This document shows positions 19,006 to 30,669 of a stretch of DNA of 64,000 nt, piece after piece. The stretch spans positions 786,274,384 to 786,338,383 of the forward strand of contig OX422207.1 of assembly GCA_949130495.1 (NCBI GenBank), read 5' to 3'. This stretch comes from Sambucus nigra. Taxonomy: Eukaryota; Streptophyta; Magnoliopsida; Dipsacales; Adoxaceae. The notes beneath the pieces are model-generated. The model was not told where the DNA came from. It made no database searches and worked only from the letters and a program-made list of their open reading frames with translations. How positions within the stretch are numbered: position 1 is the first letter of the stretch; every line of letters starts with the position of its first letter. The translations under genes were made by a program, and so were the position numbers.

Positions 19006-21738
19006 TGTGACAACCCGCACTCCGAAATAAGGGGTGGCCAACCCGATACTCCGACATATATGGTAATCATGGACGGAAATCATTCTCAGCACCACAAATA
19101 AAGTAAGAGTAACCGAGAAAACCACCCAATAATTCGGAAAACGGGTTGTCAAAATAATTTATGCAATTAAAAGTGAAGTTAAGAAAAAAAACAATTTAAA
19201 CAACCCATTTTAGAACAATTGTGGAATTCAAAGAAACATAATTTAGATACATCTAAAACCACTATACAAGGAGAGAACCGAATATGCTGTCGGTTCACAG
19301 CTACACAAAAGTAGTCACAACAGTTAGATATAATGTTTTATATTCATTATACAATTACAAGTTTGGGCCACTGGCCCGAGTGACAGACCCGATCATAACT
19401 AGATATCAAAAGAATGACGGCGTCTAACAAAACATCCTGTAATATCCGCAATTTCATACAGCTCCTTTAAAAGCAAAAGAGTAGAAATATCAACACGGGC
19501 GTCCTTGCGGAGGAGCACCAGGGCGGATACAATAACAAACACAACATAGAGGAAAATGGATGGCTCAGGACCCGGTTTATATATAGTTCCCAGATGAACA
19601 AAAAGCATGCTAGATATGAACAGTTAATCATGACAAAGGAAAGAAGAATCTAACAACCTAAGCATGAATACTAATAAGACAACTAACATGACATGCTTAA
19701 ATAAACTATGCAGGAAAGGAAGATGATGCAATGATTAAATTAAAAGCTTCTATTAACCAATTTCCACTTTAACCCAGTTTCAATTCCTTAATAGGAATAC
19801 ACTAATCATTATTTCCTCATTTATTCCAATTCCCATTTCTTAGCAGGAAGGTAATTATCAATAATATCATTTAGTGGAAATTATACAACCCTCAAGTCCC
19901 ACTTGAGTTTAGAAAAGTCATATTCTTATACATATAACGATTCTAAGACCGCCCCTCCGAGTTTCCCCACTGGGCGCGCCCCTAAATGACTATCATCTTC
20001 CAGGGGCCCATCAAACAAGGCAGCTTGGGTACCTAACGCACGTCGGGAAGTGGCCATATGCCTGCGAGTGAGTCATAACCACACCCGGAATTACTTCACT
20101 AGCGCAGAAAAATACATATAATAAACCCGCATATGGCCGAGGACTATAGTCTCCCTGCATTCACTAGCCAAGGAACATCACCTCATGCGCGAGCTTCCCT
20201 TATGATAGCATTTAGAGAGGTGTGTTTAAGTAAATTAGCATTTACTATAAAAACCATACTTTTCCTTTTCATTAACATTTACATGTTTCATTTGTTTGAA
20301 ACCGTTATCATAGGATAATTCATTTTATTATCATCCTAGGTTATGCCTAGAATAAATCTCCAAGGGATCATCTTATTTTCCCGAGCTTAAGGTCTCATAT
20401 GCCTCATTTCAAGCCCCTAAGTCTCCAAGTATGGGACAACAACATTCCATCCATATTTTTGGATGCACGAAGAGAAGTGATGCCTTAGCATCACTTAGGA
20501 CAACCCCTCCCCTGGACTTAACCCCAAGTGAAACCCATTCAACACTAGGGTGACAACCAACTCAGCTAGGACTCTAAAAGCCAAGGTTTACTTCATTCAA
20601 GAAGAGTCCTAAGTTCCTAGGGGAAGAAAAGGGATTTAAAACCAAAGTAGAAAATTTGGTTAAAAAAAAACAGGGGACCGGTCGACCGGTCCCAAGACCG
20701 CGGTCGACCGCGTCTCAAAGTTTAGCTTTTGAAAGAAAGCAGAAAGTCCATTTCGGGTGGACCGGTCGACCTATGGTGGAACCGCGATCGACCGCGTCCT
20801 TATTTCGTGCCTTTGAAAGAAAGCAGTGTGCCCTCCTCCGAAGGCCCGGTCGACCGGTTTGAGAGACGCGGTCGACCGGCCATAGCAGACCTAGACCTTT
20901 CTCTCCTATTATCTTCAAAACCCAAAATCAATAACCAACCCCAAACTCAACCAACTACATTTAATGACTACTCAAAGATCATAAATGCTCCCAACCACAT
21001 TTTTCCACCTCAATCAACAATCTAACTCTATCAAAGATGTTGATACCCATAAATCCAACCAAAAACCACAATTATATAACATCAAGACTATACATAACTA
21101 ACCATACTAATTATTCATCTTAAACCATATAATAGCAAGTAGAAAACTTGCCTTGGGGCTTCAATATCAAGCTTGGTTGAAGAAGGAAGCAAGATCAAAC
21201 CACAAATCTTCAAGATTTCCCTTTCTCTCCAATCTTCCACTCTCACTCTCTCTCACTCTAGGGCTAGAACACTTAGGGCAAATAAGAGGAAATGGAAGAC
21301 TTGGGGAAAACTAAACGTGGCTTAAGATTAAAAAGTCTCCAACCTTTAAGTGATAATACCGCAATAGTTAATTTCTAATACGCGATATGCCAAAACCAGC
21401 CAAAAGTGCCCAAAATCCCAAAATACAATATGGCACACATTTTGACTGTCTCGTACCTCCCGGAACTAACTACACCCTCCAAATTATCATTTGGAAATTT
21501 CGTAAACCATTTGAGTTCCGGTTCCATTTTAATTCAAATTGCCATTTTAATTTCCAAGACAAAATAAAACACTATATGGTAATAATCACTTATCCACATG
21601 GTAATAATGCAACTTAATTGTAAATATTAACTTATTTCATCAAATTAATACTTACCCACACCCGGTATTTAATATAAGCAACTACCCAACATAGCAAATA
21701 AATATAAAAATGGGCTCCCAAAAGCGAGGGTTGTTACA
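19006..21738 (-). repeat. E2 5' LTR (2733 bp)
   Basis: Bounded by TGTGACAACCCGCAC and GGGTTGTTACA in plus orientation. It is identical in length to the other LTR without its insertion and differs mainly by scattered single bases. It carries the GTCGAC palindrome cluster at 20674-20881, about 860 bp from the transcriptional-upstream end. The position where N sits in the other LTR reads GAAACCGTTATCATAGG here, uninterrupted. Confidence 0.95.
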
Positions 21739-21743
21739 AATAA
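21739..21743. repeat. E2 target-site duplication AATAA, right copy
   Basis: Directly follows TGTTACA, the right end of E2, and matches 4250-4254. Confidence 0.8.
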
Positions 21744-22442
21744 CACCTTCCCAACGTGATCGAAATAGTTGATTCATTTAGCCATGAACCCTATGGATGA
21801 GGAGCTTTTGTTACAAGGCTTCATCTTCTATAACATGTGGACTAAATTATTCATCTTCCATATCCGAGTAGGTGTCTCTCATTATTTCACCTTAACACCC
21901 ACAACACACCTCCGGGCCTTTGGGAGTTTAGTCATTTTTTTGTGGAGGTAACTGATGAATAGGGTAAACACATTTAATTAACTCATTCTCATTTATTCAA
22001 TCATGTTGACTAAAATGATCCACCTCTTACCCCACAAGAAGGGAAAGTTTGTTTCTATGGGCATTATTTTCGAGCCGAAATTATCATTCCACTACCAAGG
22101 ACTATCAAAGACATAATGTCGGCTATCCATCTTACCCCTTCACAAATGATCTCCACTGCTTGGAGACTCTTGGCTAGATCCATAACACATTTCCACAACT
22201 TATTCAGCACCTAGGTTCCCTGAAAATTGTTAAGTTCCCCTTCTTACACTCCCTGACCGCTTCTCTTCCCGTTCTTACACTCCCTGACCGATTCTCTTCT
22301 TATACTGTCCGACCACTTCTCATTGTAGTTAGTATCCTTTTGCTAGATGTACGGAAGACTTTGGCTTCATCACTAATAAGACTTAGTATTTTGTGAATTT
22401 TCAATGAGGTTACAATTCGTTGTAAATGAATTTTTAAAAATA
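21744..22442. other. Spacer right of E2
   Basis: The continuation of 3260-4249 from before E2 inserted. A weak run AMNPMDEELL...GVSHYFTLTPTTHLRA on the plus strand could be the end of copia RNase H (compare the NPVFHARTKH block), fitting the suggestion made for the left spacer, but it is too degraded to claim. Near 22235-22320 a CTCCCTGACCGCTTCTC-like phrase is repeated about four times. Nothing else seen. Confidence 0.3.
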
Positions 22443-23602
22443 AGGGTAAAATAAAAATCTAACCTTAAAGTTTGGGATAAATTTCAATTTTATATTTAAT
22501 GTTTCAAAAGTCACAATATTAACTTAAAATATTAAAAATTTATGCTATTGACTCCACCGTTACACTATGCTTAAAATACTTGAGCGAAGTTGGCATCTGA
22601 CATGTCATAATTTAAACAAAATAAATGTGGATAAAAATCACTTAACAAATAATTAGTCAATAATTTAAATGAGAATTAAGTTTTTTTCTAATCACCGCTC
22701 CGGCACTCTCACACTGCCATCACTTTGCCCACCTCCTCCTCGCTTCACACTACCACCACTAGCCACTTCTACCCCCTCACACACTCACACCACAACCATA
22801 AACTAACTCCACCACCTCCTATCATCGCTCCTTCAACCTCCAAATGAAAATCAAATTCAATAATCACGTATTAAAATCGAAATCAAATTCCTCATCGCAA
22901 CCCAAATCGAAGTCCAATACCAGATCAAACCCCCTCCCAAACCAAAATCGAATTAATACCCTAAGCGAAAACCTAAATCAAACTCAAACCGTAATAAAAA
23001 CACATAAATCAAAAGCATACCATTGTTGCAAACCCAAATCTGATTCAAATATGGGTTGAATCCATCCAAACTCAAATATAAACAACCAGTTCAATCGTCA
23101 TTTTAAAACCATGTAACTTTAATTCAAACCTAATGAAATCGAGAGAGATTTAAGTTCCGGTGGTCGTAGAGGGAACGACGACTCTGAAGATGGTGGCAGT
23201 GGGCTTTGTGATGCCTCGACGGTGGTTGTTGGTCTCTTCGTTACCTTTCCTTTTTTCATTTGAGAGGTCCTTTTCGTGTTGGTATAACTTAATTTTAATT
23301 GATTTACTGAAATAATGTATTGTGTACGAGTTTTTAAGTAGTTTACTTATGTGTTTTGTTAACTTAAGGGGTTACTGAAATTGCTGAAAGTGTTTTAAAA
23401 AATATTTAAATATTTTTTAAAGATAAAAAAAATTGTATTAATAAGTTAATTTTTGAAGTCGTGTGTCAAATATTCATTGGACATAATAATATATTTGCCA
23501 CATAGGATGCACTCTCAATATTTCTCATCAGGTATTTTGACAGTAGTGTGACGGTGGGTTCAATTGCACAAATTTTTAAAACTCAAGGTAAACATGCAAC
23601 TT
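22443..23602. mobile_element. Possible MULE-like element with diverged terminal inverted repeats
   Basis: The left end (AGGGTAAAATAAAAATCTAACC...CACCGTTACACTATGCTTAAAATAC) and the reverse complement of the right end (...CACCGTCACACTACTGTCAAAATAC) align over roughly 100 bp as an imperfect inverted repeat. GGGTAAAAT...CTTAAAGTTTGGG-type ends are typical of non-autonomous Mutator-like elements in plants. No transposase is seen. The interior has a proline/serine-codon-rich stretch and a GC-richer piece near 23150-23250 that might be captured host DNA. I did not find a clean 9-bp target duplication. Confidence 0.45.
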
Positions 23603-23631
23603 CAAAAGCATCGGGTCTCTTGTGGGCTAAA

Positions 23632-24047
23632 TTAATCGTGCCAGGAGGACCTATGATGTTATGACACCTGTCCTCAAGAGTATACACCTCAACGCTTTAT
23701 TCATACTTGATCGGCATGCCGACCAGCTTAAGAAGATGCCCTATCAGGGAGAAGAAAAGTCATTCACATGAGAATTATCAAGAGACATTCCACACATGCC
23801 TTAGAAGACTAATAATCTCATTTATTATGTATGGGTGTAAATGCCTAGATATATAAGGCATTTTGCCCCTTGGTTTCCGGTTTAGTATAAATATTTCATT
23901 TTCCTTAACTCAAAGGACAAATCTAGCACACTCACGCAAGACTACTCAAATTCTATATAACCATAACATTGTTCAACTAATTATCTGTGATTACAAAATT
24001 GGTGATTATTAGCTAAGATAAAGTATCTACGAATTTTGGACATCAAC
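23632..24047 (+). repeat. E5 5' LTR (start approximate)
   Basis: It ends GACATCAAC next to the primer-binding site. It shares a block near 23818-23870 (TTTATTATGT...GGGTGTAAATGC...ATATATAAGGCATT) with the E6 LTR and has TATAAATA at 23886-23893. The start is placed by loose alignment of TTAATCGTGCCAGGA to TGTTGATGCCTGGAA of the E6 LTR and could be off by some bases. Confidence 0.7.
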
Positions 24048-24068
24048 GATTGACGCCACCTATGGGAA
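24048..24068 (+). other. E5 primer-binding site
   Basis: GATTGACGCCACCTATGGGA follows the LTR and aligns with GATTGGCGTCGTCTGTGGGA of E4 with a few changes. Confidence 0.8.
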
Positions 24069-24252
24069 CGATTGTTGGTCATCGTTCCCTACCCATCTTA
24101 TTCACTCATTCCCCTAGAAAGTTTTCTACGAAACGACCTACATTCTTGAGAGCAGCCTTGCAACTGCAGGTAACACTCTATATTCATCTGTTCCACCTAA
24201 TATTGAGGATCTTCAAGGAATTTTACTCAATCTTGCCAAAGGGCGGGAAGCC

Positions 24253-25585
24253 ATGCAAGAGTTAATCAGGCAGTTGGTTCGAATGTTGCAAGAAAAATCC
24301 ACTACTGCACCATCCCAGAGGGATATGACACCTCCTCCCACTATAAATGAGAGAAGTAGCTACTCTAGGTCTTTTCGTGATAGATCCTACCTTCCGGGGC
24401 AACATCGTCAATCCGATCAACTGATTACTATGATGGTCGGTCTTTCACTTCCGAGTGTCTTAGAATGTTTAAACAAGGCGTCTTCTTTTGATCGCATAGG
24501 TCCCCAAGAAAATAGAGGTGAGAGACAGTTCAATCTCGTAAGTATAAGGAAGGGTCAGTTAAGTCCAGGGCCAGCATTAGAGGATCTGTGCGTTCCGAGC
24601 AGACTTCTCAGGAATAGAGATCAACAAAGGTGCATGGTAAAGCCACCAAAGCTGCCTCAGCCAAGTCCAAACTAGAGGAGCACTCTTGGAAGGAACTCAT
24701 ATAGAGATTTGAAGATCGTTTTAGGGATATAGCCAAGACTAAGAATTCTTTGCAAAGGAGTTTTGTGAAAGGATCTCCTTTCAAAGGCTATTATGGATTA
24801 CTCCCACACTTTCTAAATTTAAAAAGCATGTGGTCACACCCAAATATGATGATAAAACGGATCATGTCCTACATGTCGAATAATACCAAGCTGCCGCTGA
24901 TATCTATTATGTTTCTGATGAGATGAGATGTAGAGATTTTTCAAGTAATACCACTGGTCCAACTCAAATCTGGTACAATAATTTACCCCCAGGACAGATT
25001 GCCAATTTTCATCAGCTTGCAGAACTATTTATCAGAAATTTCTGCTTTGGGGCCAATCCAGTTAAAAGAGTAACTCATTTACTCAATGTCTGTCAGCAAC
25101 TAGGGGAAACTACAAGGGAATATATCATTTGTTTCAATAATGAGAAACTGGACGTTGTTGAGGGCCAGAAGAGTTCTGAGCAGAAGGGGCAGAGAGAAAA
25201 GACATTCGAGAAACTTAAAAAATATGAGGAATATACTCCTCTCACTATAGGTGTGCATCAGATTCTGGATGAAATTAGGGATAGTAAAGACTTGAAATGA
25301 CCCGAGATGCTAAAATCTCCACCCAATCAGAGAGATAAGTCCAAGTATTACAACTTTTATAATATTTATGGACATACCACTAACGGATGTATTACCTTGA
25401 AGAATGAGATTGAATTTCTCTTCCGTCGAGGTAAATTGACCAAATTTACTGATCGGACTGAAGGTCGGGACACCAGAAGACGATCGGAATCCCCTTGTAA
25501 AAATAAAGATGACAGTAAGAGAAGTCGATATTATGATTATGAAAATGATCCCGACCTTCCGAAGAAACCCATGGAGCTTGAACTT
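24253..25585 (+). pseudogene. gag: E5 gag
   Basis: Broken Tat-type Gag. The N-terminal part (MQELIRQLVRMLQEK) matches E4 MRQLIQTLHG. The core is seen as HVE*YQAAADIYYVSDEM (the stop replaces Gln), TQIWYNNLPPGQIANFHQLAELFIRNF and RVTHLLNVCQQLGETTREYI. A block of gag seen in E4 after KLE is deleted at KLDVVEG. The zinc knuckle reads YYNFYNIYGHTTNGC, so the first Cys and a His are lost. The C-terminus DPDLPKKPMELE aligns with E4 DPDLPKRPRQPE. Confidence 0.85.
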
Positions 25586-26564
25586 GATTTAGGCATGATA
25601 TTTTTTGGTTGTGATTTCATTACAGGAGGGGATGCTGGAGGCGGAGATGAAATAGCTGAGAGAAAGGCTTATTTAAATGAAGCAAAAGATTGCTCTTACA
25701 TTAGGCAAGTGAATTTAATAGACGAAGTAGATAGTCAGCTCAGACAGGTCCACAAAGATAAGCGGGTCATCGACTTCTCTAAAAATAACTTGTCAGGACT
25801 TCTGTACCCTATTGACGACCCTCTAGTCATTACCTATCGAGTGCATCGTGCCAGGGTATCAAGAATTCTCGTAGATAATGGTAGCTCGGATGATGTCATG
25901 TTCTACAACTGTTTTCATAGCCGAGGACTGAGAGATAGAAAATTGGAACCTTACCATCGGCCTTTAATCGATTTTCTGGAGAAAAGGTGTATCCTTTGAG
26001 GACTATCAAGCTAGAATTATTGATCGGCACTTGGCTGGCAAGCAGAACAGAGAAGATTCACTTTTTCGTCATGGATAAAAACATTCCCGCAGCTTATAAT
26101 ATGATCATTGGTAGAGTCAAATTGAAGAAGTTTGAAAAAGTGGCATCGACAGTTCATCAGGGTATGAAGTTCCCCACTCACTATGGGATCGACGTGGTAA
26201 AAGGCAATCAGAAAGAAGCCAGAGAGTGCTGTTAGACTTTAGACGACCAGCAAGAAGTTTAGAAGAGCACCACCACCTACCAAATTGACACTCTGGACCC
26301 ACGTGAAGAAGTTGATTTAGTCAAAGGGCATGTTGTGGAGGCTACAGAAACCATTGTGCTAGATGATAAAAAGTCATAAGGAACCACCCATTTTTGCTAA
26401 AACCTATCAGCGTCCCCCAAACAGGAATTAATTACATTCCTTAGAGAGTGGAAGAACATTTTTGTGTGGAAGCATGAGGATATGCCAAGAATTGCCCTAG
26501 TTTCATATGTCATGAGCTCAACATCAACAAAGATGCTAAGCCGATCAAGCAGAAATGCAGGGTA
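25586..26564 (+). pseudogene. pol: E5 protease and RT N-terminus, interrupted by E3
   Basis: FITGGDAGGGDEIAERKAYL, then the protease active site RILVDNGSSDDVMFY with a plausible catalytic Asp, then after a frameshift near 25980 IIGRVKLKKFEKVASTVHQ and QELITFLREWKNIFVWKHEDMP, which lead into RT in E4. The reading ends exactly at the E3 insertion. Stops at about 26233, 26260, 26377 and 26397 break the frame. Confidence 0.85.
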
Positions 26565-29263
26565 TGTAATACCCCGTATTTTTATTGATTTTATTAATTG
26601 GGATTAATTAAATTAAATGGAATAATTAATTAGAAATTAATCCGGATTTAAATACTGGCGAGACGAGAGTTAGTATTTGATTATGATAATTATGTTGAAT
26701 ATTACTGAGTCAATATAGTAATATATGATTAATTAATTTATTAATATTGTCGCGAGTTATAAATACGACAATTTCGAAAATTAAGTTGGGACGCGTTTAG
26801 TCGTGTCAAGAACCAATTTAATGAATTTAAAAGTAAATTATTTTTACATCGTTTGTATGGTCATTTCAAGTGTACCAAGGTGTCCGGAAGGGTCGAGACA
26901 GTCAGAAAACTCTAGCCGGGGATTTAGTGTGGGTTTTGGAGCAGTTTTGGGCTAAATCGACAACCCGGGAAGGTATTTTAGTCACTTTAAATTTTGATGA
27001 ATAGTGACCTACGAAAATTAGGTTTTGGTTATCAGCCAACCTTAGGGCCATTATCTCTCAAAACCAAATAGTGGGCAACGTGAAAAGAGAGGAGAATTTC
27101 CAAAGGTTTCCAACGCCATAACCATCACACACCACCACTATCGCCGGATTTATGACCGAAAAGAGAAGGAGAATGAACATTATCACCATCAAAGGATCAG
27201 AACTTCAAAACAAAGGCAAGTTATTTATCTTGCAAATATTCAACGCATATACTTTACATGATAGTGTAGATTTGGTGCCTTATCGTAAATGGTGATTTTA
27301 TTGTGAAATTGGAGAGTTAAACCTTTCATCTGAGTAAGTTGCATGTAGATACACTCGTGGTCATATACTAGTTACGAAATAATGATCCATGTGTAAAGAA
27401 TCACGAATTTATATGATGTTATTTGAAGATCTTGAAGAAAATAGGAGAAATAGGTTTTTATGAAAAATATGGGATTTGATCCAAAAACTGTTAATCCTTG
27501 TTGATTTAATGATTCTAATACGTTAAAGTTTATGCATATGTGTTGGTTTGATGATTAGAATACTTGGTTGGGAGTTTGGGACGTTGTAATGGAGGATTTG
27601 GATGTAAAATATAGGGAACCTGCAACTGTTAATGGAAATTCTGGACGATCGATCGATCGAAGGTTCGATCGACCCCTTTTCATCGATCGATTGGCCCCTT
27701 CTGATTTTTGTAAAATTGTTCCCTTTAAAGTTCTCCGAATCCCAAGCTTGTAAGAAATTGTAGTGTGACTTATAAAAGATTGTGGGACTTGATTGAGGTC
27801 AGTAGGATCGTAGTTAGTGCCTGGAATATGTTATACCTTATGGAATTTAACGGGAATCTTAGGGATGCTTACCGAGTGAGGTACGGTTAGAAATTACATA
27901 AATTGAGAGAGAGTTTGGGTCGATGATGATGTAAGGTTAGGACCAGTAGCAGAGGGACTTTAATTACTGAGATAACCTTAGTGACTAGCGGGAGACTTAG
28001 TAACCATTTTGAGATAGGGTATGTGCTTGGAACTATATGACGAGAATTATCGCGCTAAACCTATTGTGTAGAATAAATGGGAGGATGTTATTATATGTGT
28101 GAGACTTACGACATAGGTCTAGAATATACCTATACTAATATTATGATTTCCTAAGTTATGTTAATACTTAGAATATGGATGATTATGTGTATGACATACC
28201 TACCATTCTTGCTATCACGGGAGGTTGATTTTCGAGAAAGGATCGTCTTATCTTTGTGTGCCTTCGGGGGGGGGGGGGGATTTAGACTGGTACCTTAAGG
28301 ACTTAGGACTGTGAATGACTTATTTGTGAGTTGATAAGTCAGTTGATCATGGGATCGTAGGTATGTGCGTGACCCATGGGTATGTGAACTATGTTCGCCT
28401 CCACTATGTGTGATTTGTATTGAAACGGTTCCTGAGTGATTCGAAACACGTGATCCTTATGTACGTGATGTATCGGGATTCGATAGCAGAGTATGCGTGC
28501 AACGCAGCTTAGCCTATGGGTTCCATATATGTATATATGTAATGGGTGACTTATATATGTACTTGTGACTGATTCACTGCTACTTATTAGATGCGAAAGT
28601 GAGGGCACGTGACTAACATGTTTAATAAATGTGTTGTTTAATATTGTAATTTAAACACTTACTGTTTTTAAAATATTTTCACCTCAGGCTCTGACCCGTT
28701 TGATTTTTAAATCTTTTTCTTTTGTAAAAACCTTTTAGGTGACCAACCACCGGGACGCCAAGCTTAGGAGTTCCATTCCATTGAAGTGTTGTAGCTACTG
28801 TGGAAGTTACAGGATCTCGTTACTAGACGCCTCCACACCTATCCTTACTTTTGTTGGAAGACATTTATTCCAGTTAAAGCCTGTTGCCCATTCTATTCAG
28901 TGACAATAGTTTTTTACTTTCAATTTATTTTAGCCTTGGGATTTATTTATTTATTTCAGATACTTGTATTGGGTTCATTTACATTGCTATTATTATTGAA
29001 GTGTTTACTCCGGACATTAGTTATTAATTCTGTTGATTATCTTATGAGATTGTTTATGCGTTGGTTGGATGATGATTTAGATTATTTTGTGGTTGGTTAA
29101 ATTAAAACTTTAAAAACTTGGCACTTCACTATTTTAAATATTAGGTGGTTAGTAATTAATTAATGTTTTCGTCAGTGATGCTATGAACTGAACCAACTTG
29201 ACATTTTGTATTAATTTAGATAAAGGAGTAGCTACCCGGTATTTAATTAGTTGGGGTGTCACA
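26565..29263 (+). repeat. E3 5' LTR (2699 bp)
   Basis: Starts TGTAATACCCCG and ends GGGGTGTCACA. It holds a palindrome cluster at 27645-27690 (GATCGATCGATCGA and relatives) and a 14-G run at 28266-28279, where the 3' LTR has GGGTGGG. It lacks 235 bp present in the 3' LTR at 36188-36422. Confidence 0.93.
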
Positions 29264-29265
29264 TG

Positions 29266-29277
29266 TGGTATCAGAGC
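29266..29277 (+). other. E3 primer-binding site (tRNA-iMet type)
   Basis: TGGTATCAGAGC two bases after the 5' LTR, complementary to the 3' end of initiator tRNA-Met. Confidence 0.92.
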
Positions 29278-29446
29278 ATCAGGTTCTAGAGTCCTTAGGA
29301 TCTATACGGCTTGTTATATTTCTACGTACCGTCCTTTGATATAGAGCCCTATATTTTAGGATTATTGTACTCTTTTGTGTATCATACGTTCTTCAACTAT
29401 TTTAAAATATTAATTGGGGACTTACAAGACTTATCTCTCATTTCAG

Positions 29447-30669
29447 ATGCCTCCTCGACGTGCACAACGAGTTCCCAGTGGTGCCCAGCCTGAGCCTCAG
29501 CCTGCAGCAGTTCAGGGTTCTATAATCGCTACTGAAGTTGTCGCCATTGTAGCCCGGTCGGTAAATGCCTCTTTAGCAGTTGTGCAGAAGGAACCACTTA
29601 GACACCGGTGGTAGCCCCAGTACAGGCTCATGCATTCCCGTCTGGTTGGAAACGTGTCCGTGATGCCTTTTAGAAGGTGCACCCTCATGAGTTTGCAGGG
29701 AGCTTCGATGTTGTTGTGTCGAGCCAGTGGAAGAAGGACATCCAAAGGTACTTGAGGATGTATGAGTGTGCAGATGTGCAGAGGAAGATACTGGCTACCT
29801 TTAAGCTGGTAGGAGTAACATCGCAGTGGTGGGAGTCCATTACCACCGCCGAGGAGAGAGATGTTCTTTCTATTCAGGAGTTCTGGGTGCGGTTCAACCA
29901 CAAATATTTTCCCTCAACAGTTCACACAGAGATGAGGCGAAAATTGATAAACCTTAAACAGGAAGGGAGGACAGTGGCAGAGTATGAGGCCAAGTTCACC
30001 AATCTTTTGAATATAGTTCCCGATGATATCCCAACTGAAGATAAGAAGATCTAGAAGTTTATGGATGGGTTGATGTGGAGGATCTGTCAGAACCTGCTAG
30101 GAAATATCTCGTTGGTGACCTATTCAGATATGGTTAACGTAACTCTACTTCACTTCCAGGACCACCACTTTCATTTGTCAGAGGGTAAGTGAGCAGGAGA
30201 GTCTAGCCAGCAGGGCAAGACAGGGGGTAATGGTGCCAGCGGGGCACAGTCAGATCAGGGTCAGCACAGGCAGGGTGCTCAGAGTTCTCAGTACGGGGAT
30301 TCTAAGATATTCAGATCAGGGGGTTTCAAACATGTCCAGGGAGGTTTTAGGCATGGCCAGCAGGGTCAGCATGGCCAGCAGGGTAATTAGGGCCAGCAGT
30401 AGTTTCAGCAGGGCCAGCATGGCTAGGGTAGGGGTGGTAACGGCCATCAAGGCCGTGGGCAGCAGGGTCAGAGAGGGGAAAACTTTGTAGGAAAATGTTT
30501 CATATGTGGCAAGATTGGCCACAAACGCTAGGAGTGTCCTGAGAGGGGCGGGACCCCACAACAGCAGGGTGCTCGACATGAGCCTCAGAGACAGATATTT
30601 CCTGCCACCCTCCCAGTACCACCACAGATGCCAGCGCTACCACCTATTCCAGCGGTCCCAGATCAGTAG
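29447..30669 (+). pseudogene. gag: E3 gag, many TAG stops
   Basis: Start MPPRRAQRVP at 29447. After an indel near 29592-29600 the frame is constant to the protease. Gag landmarks: SQWWESITT, NHKYFPSTVHTEMRRKL, VAEYEAKFTNLL. Zinc knuckle CFICGKIGHKR*EC at 30496-30537, with TAG in place of a Gln codon. At least seven stops are TAG where the related elements have Gln. The last, TAG 30667-30669 (CAG TAG GGA), is at the position shared with E1 and E2. Confidence 0.88.

Larger units (their letters stand above)
4255..21738 (-). mobile_element. E2: complete Tekay/Del-type chromovirus, host of nested element N
   Basis: On the minus strand: 5' LTR (21738-19006), tRNA-iMet primer-binding site, gag, protease, RT, RNase H, integrase with a chromodomain-like C-terminus, polypurine tract (14190-14202), 3' LTR (14189-4255). 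Both LTRs are 2733 bp once the nested insertion and its duplicated GTTAT are removed. By eye they differ at roughly 1% of positions, so the copy is young, yet gag-pol carries five in-frame stops and a gag frameshift. The target duplication AATAA supports a single, unrearranged insertion. Confidence 0.95.

Noticed and set aside
28266..28279. G-run as a possible G-quadruplex or regulatory tract
   Set aside because: A single 14-G homopolymer, interrupted in the other LTR; most simply slippage or sequencing or assembly length error.
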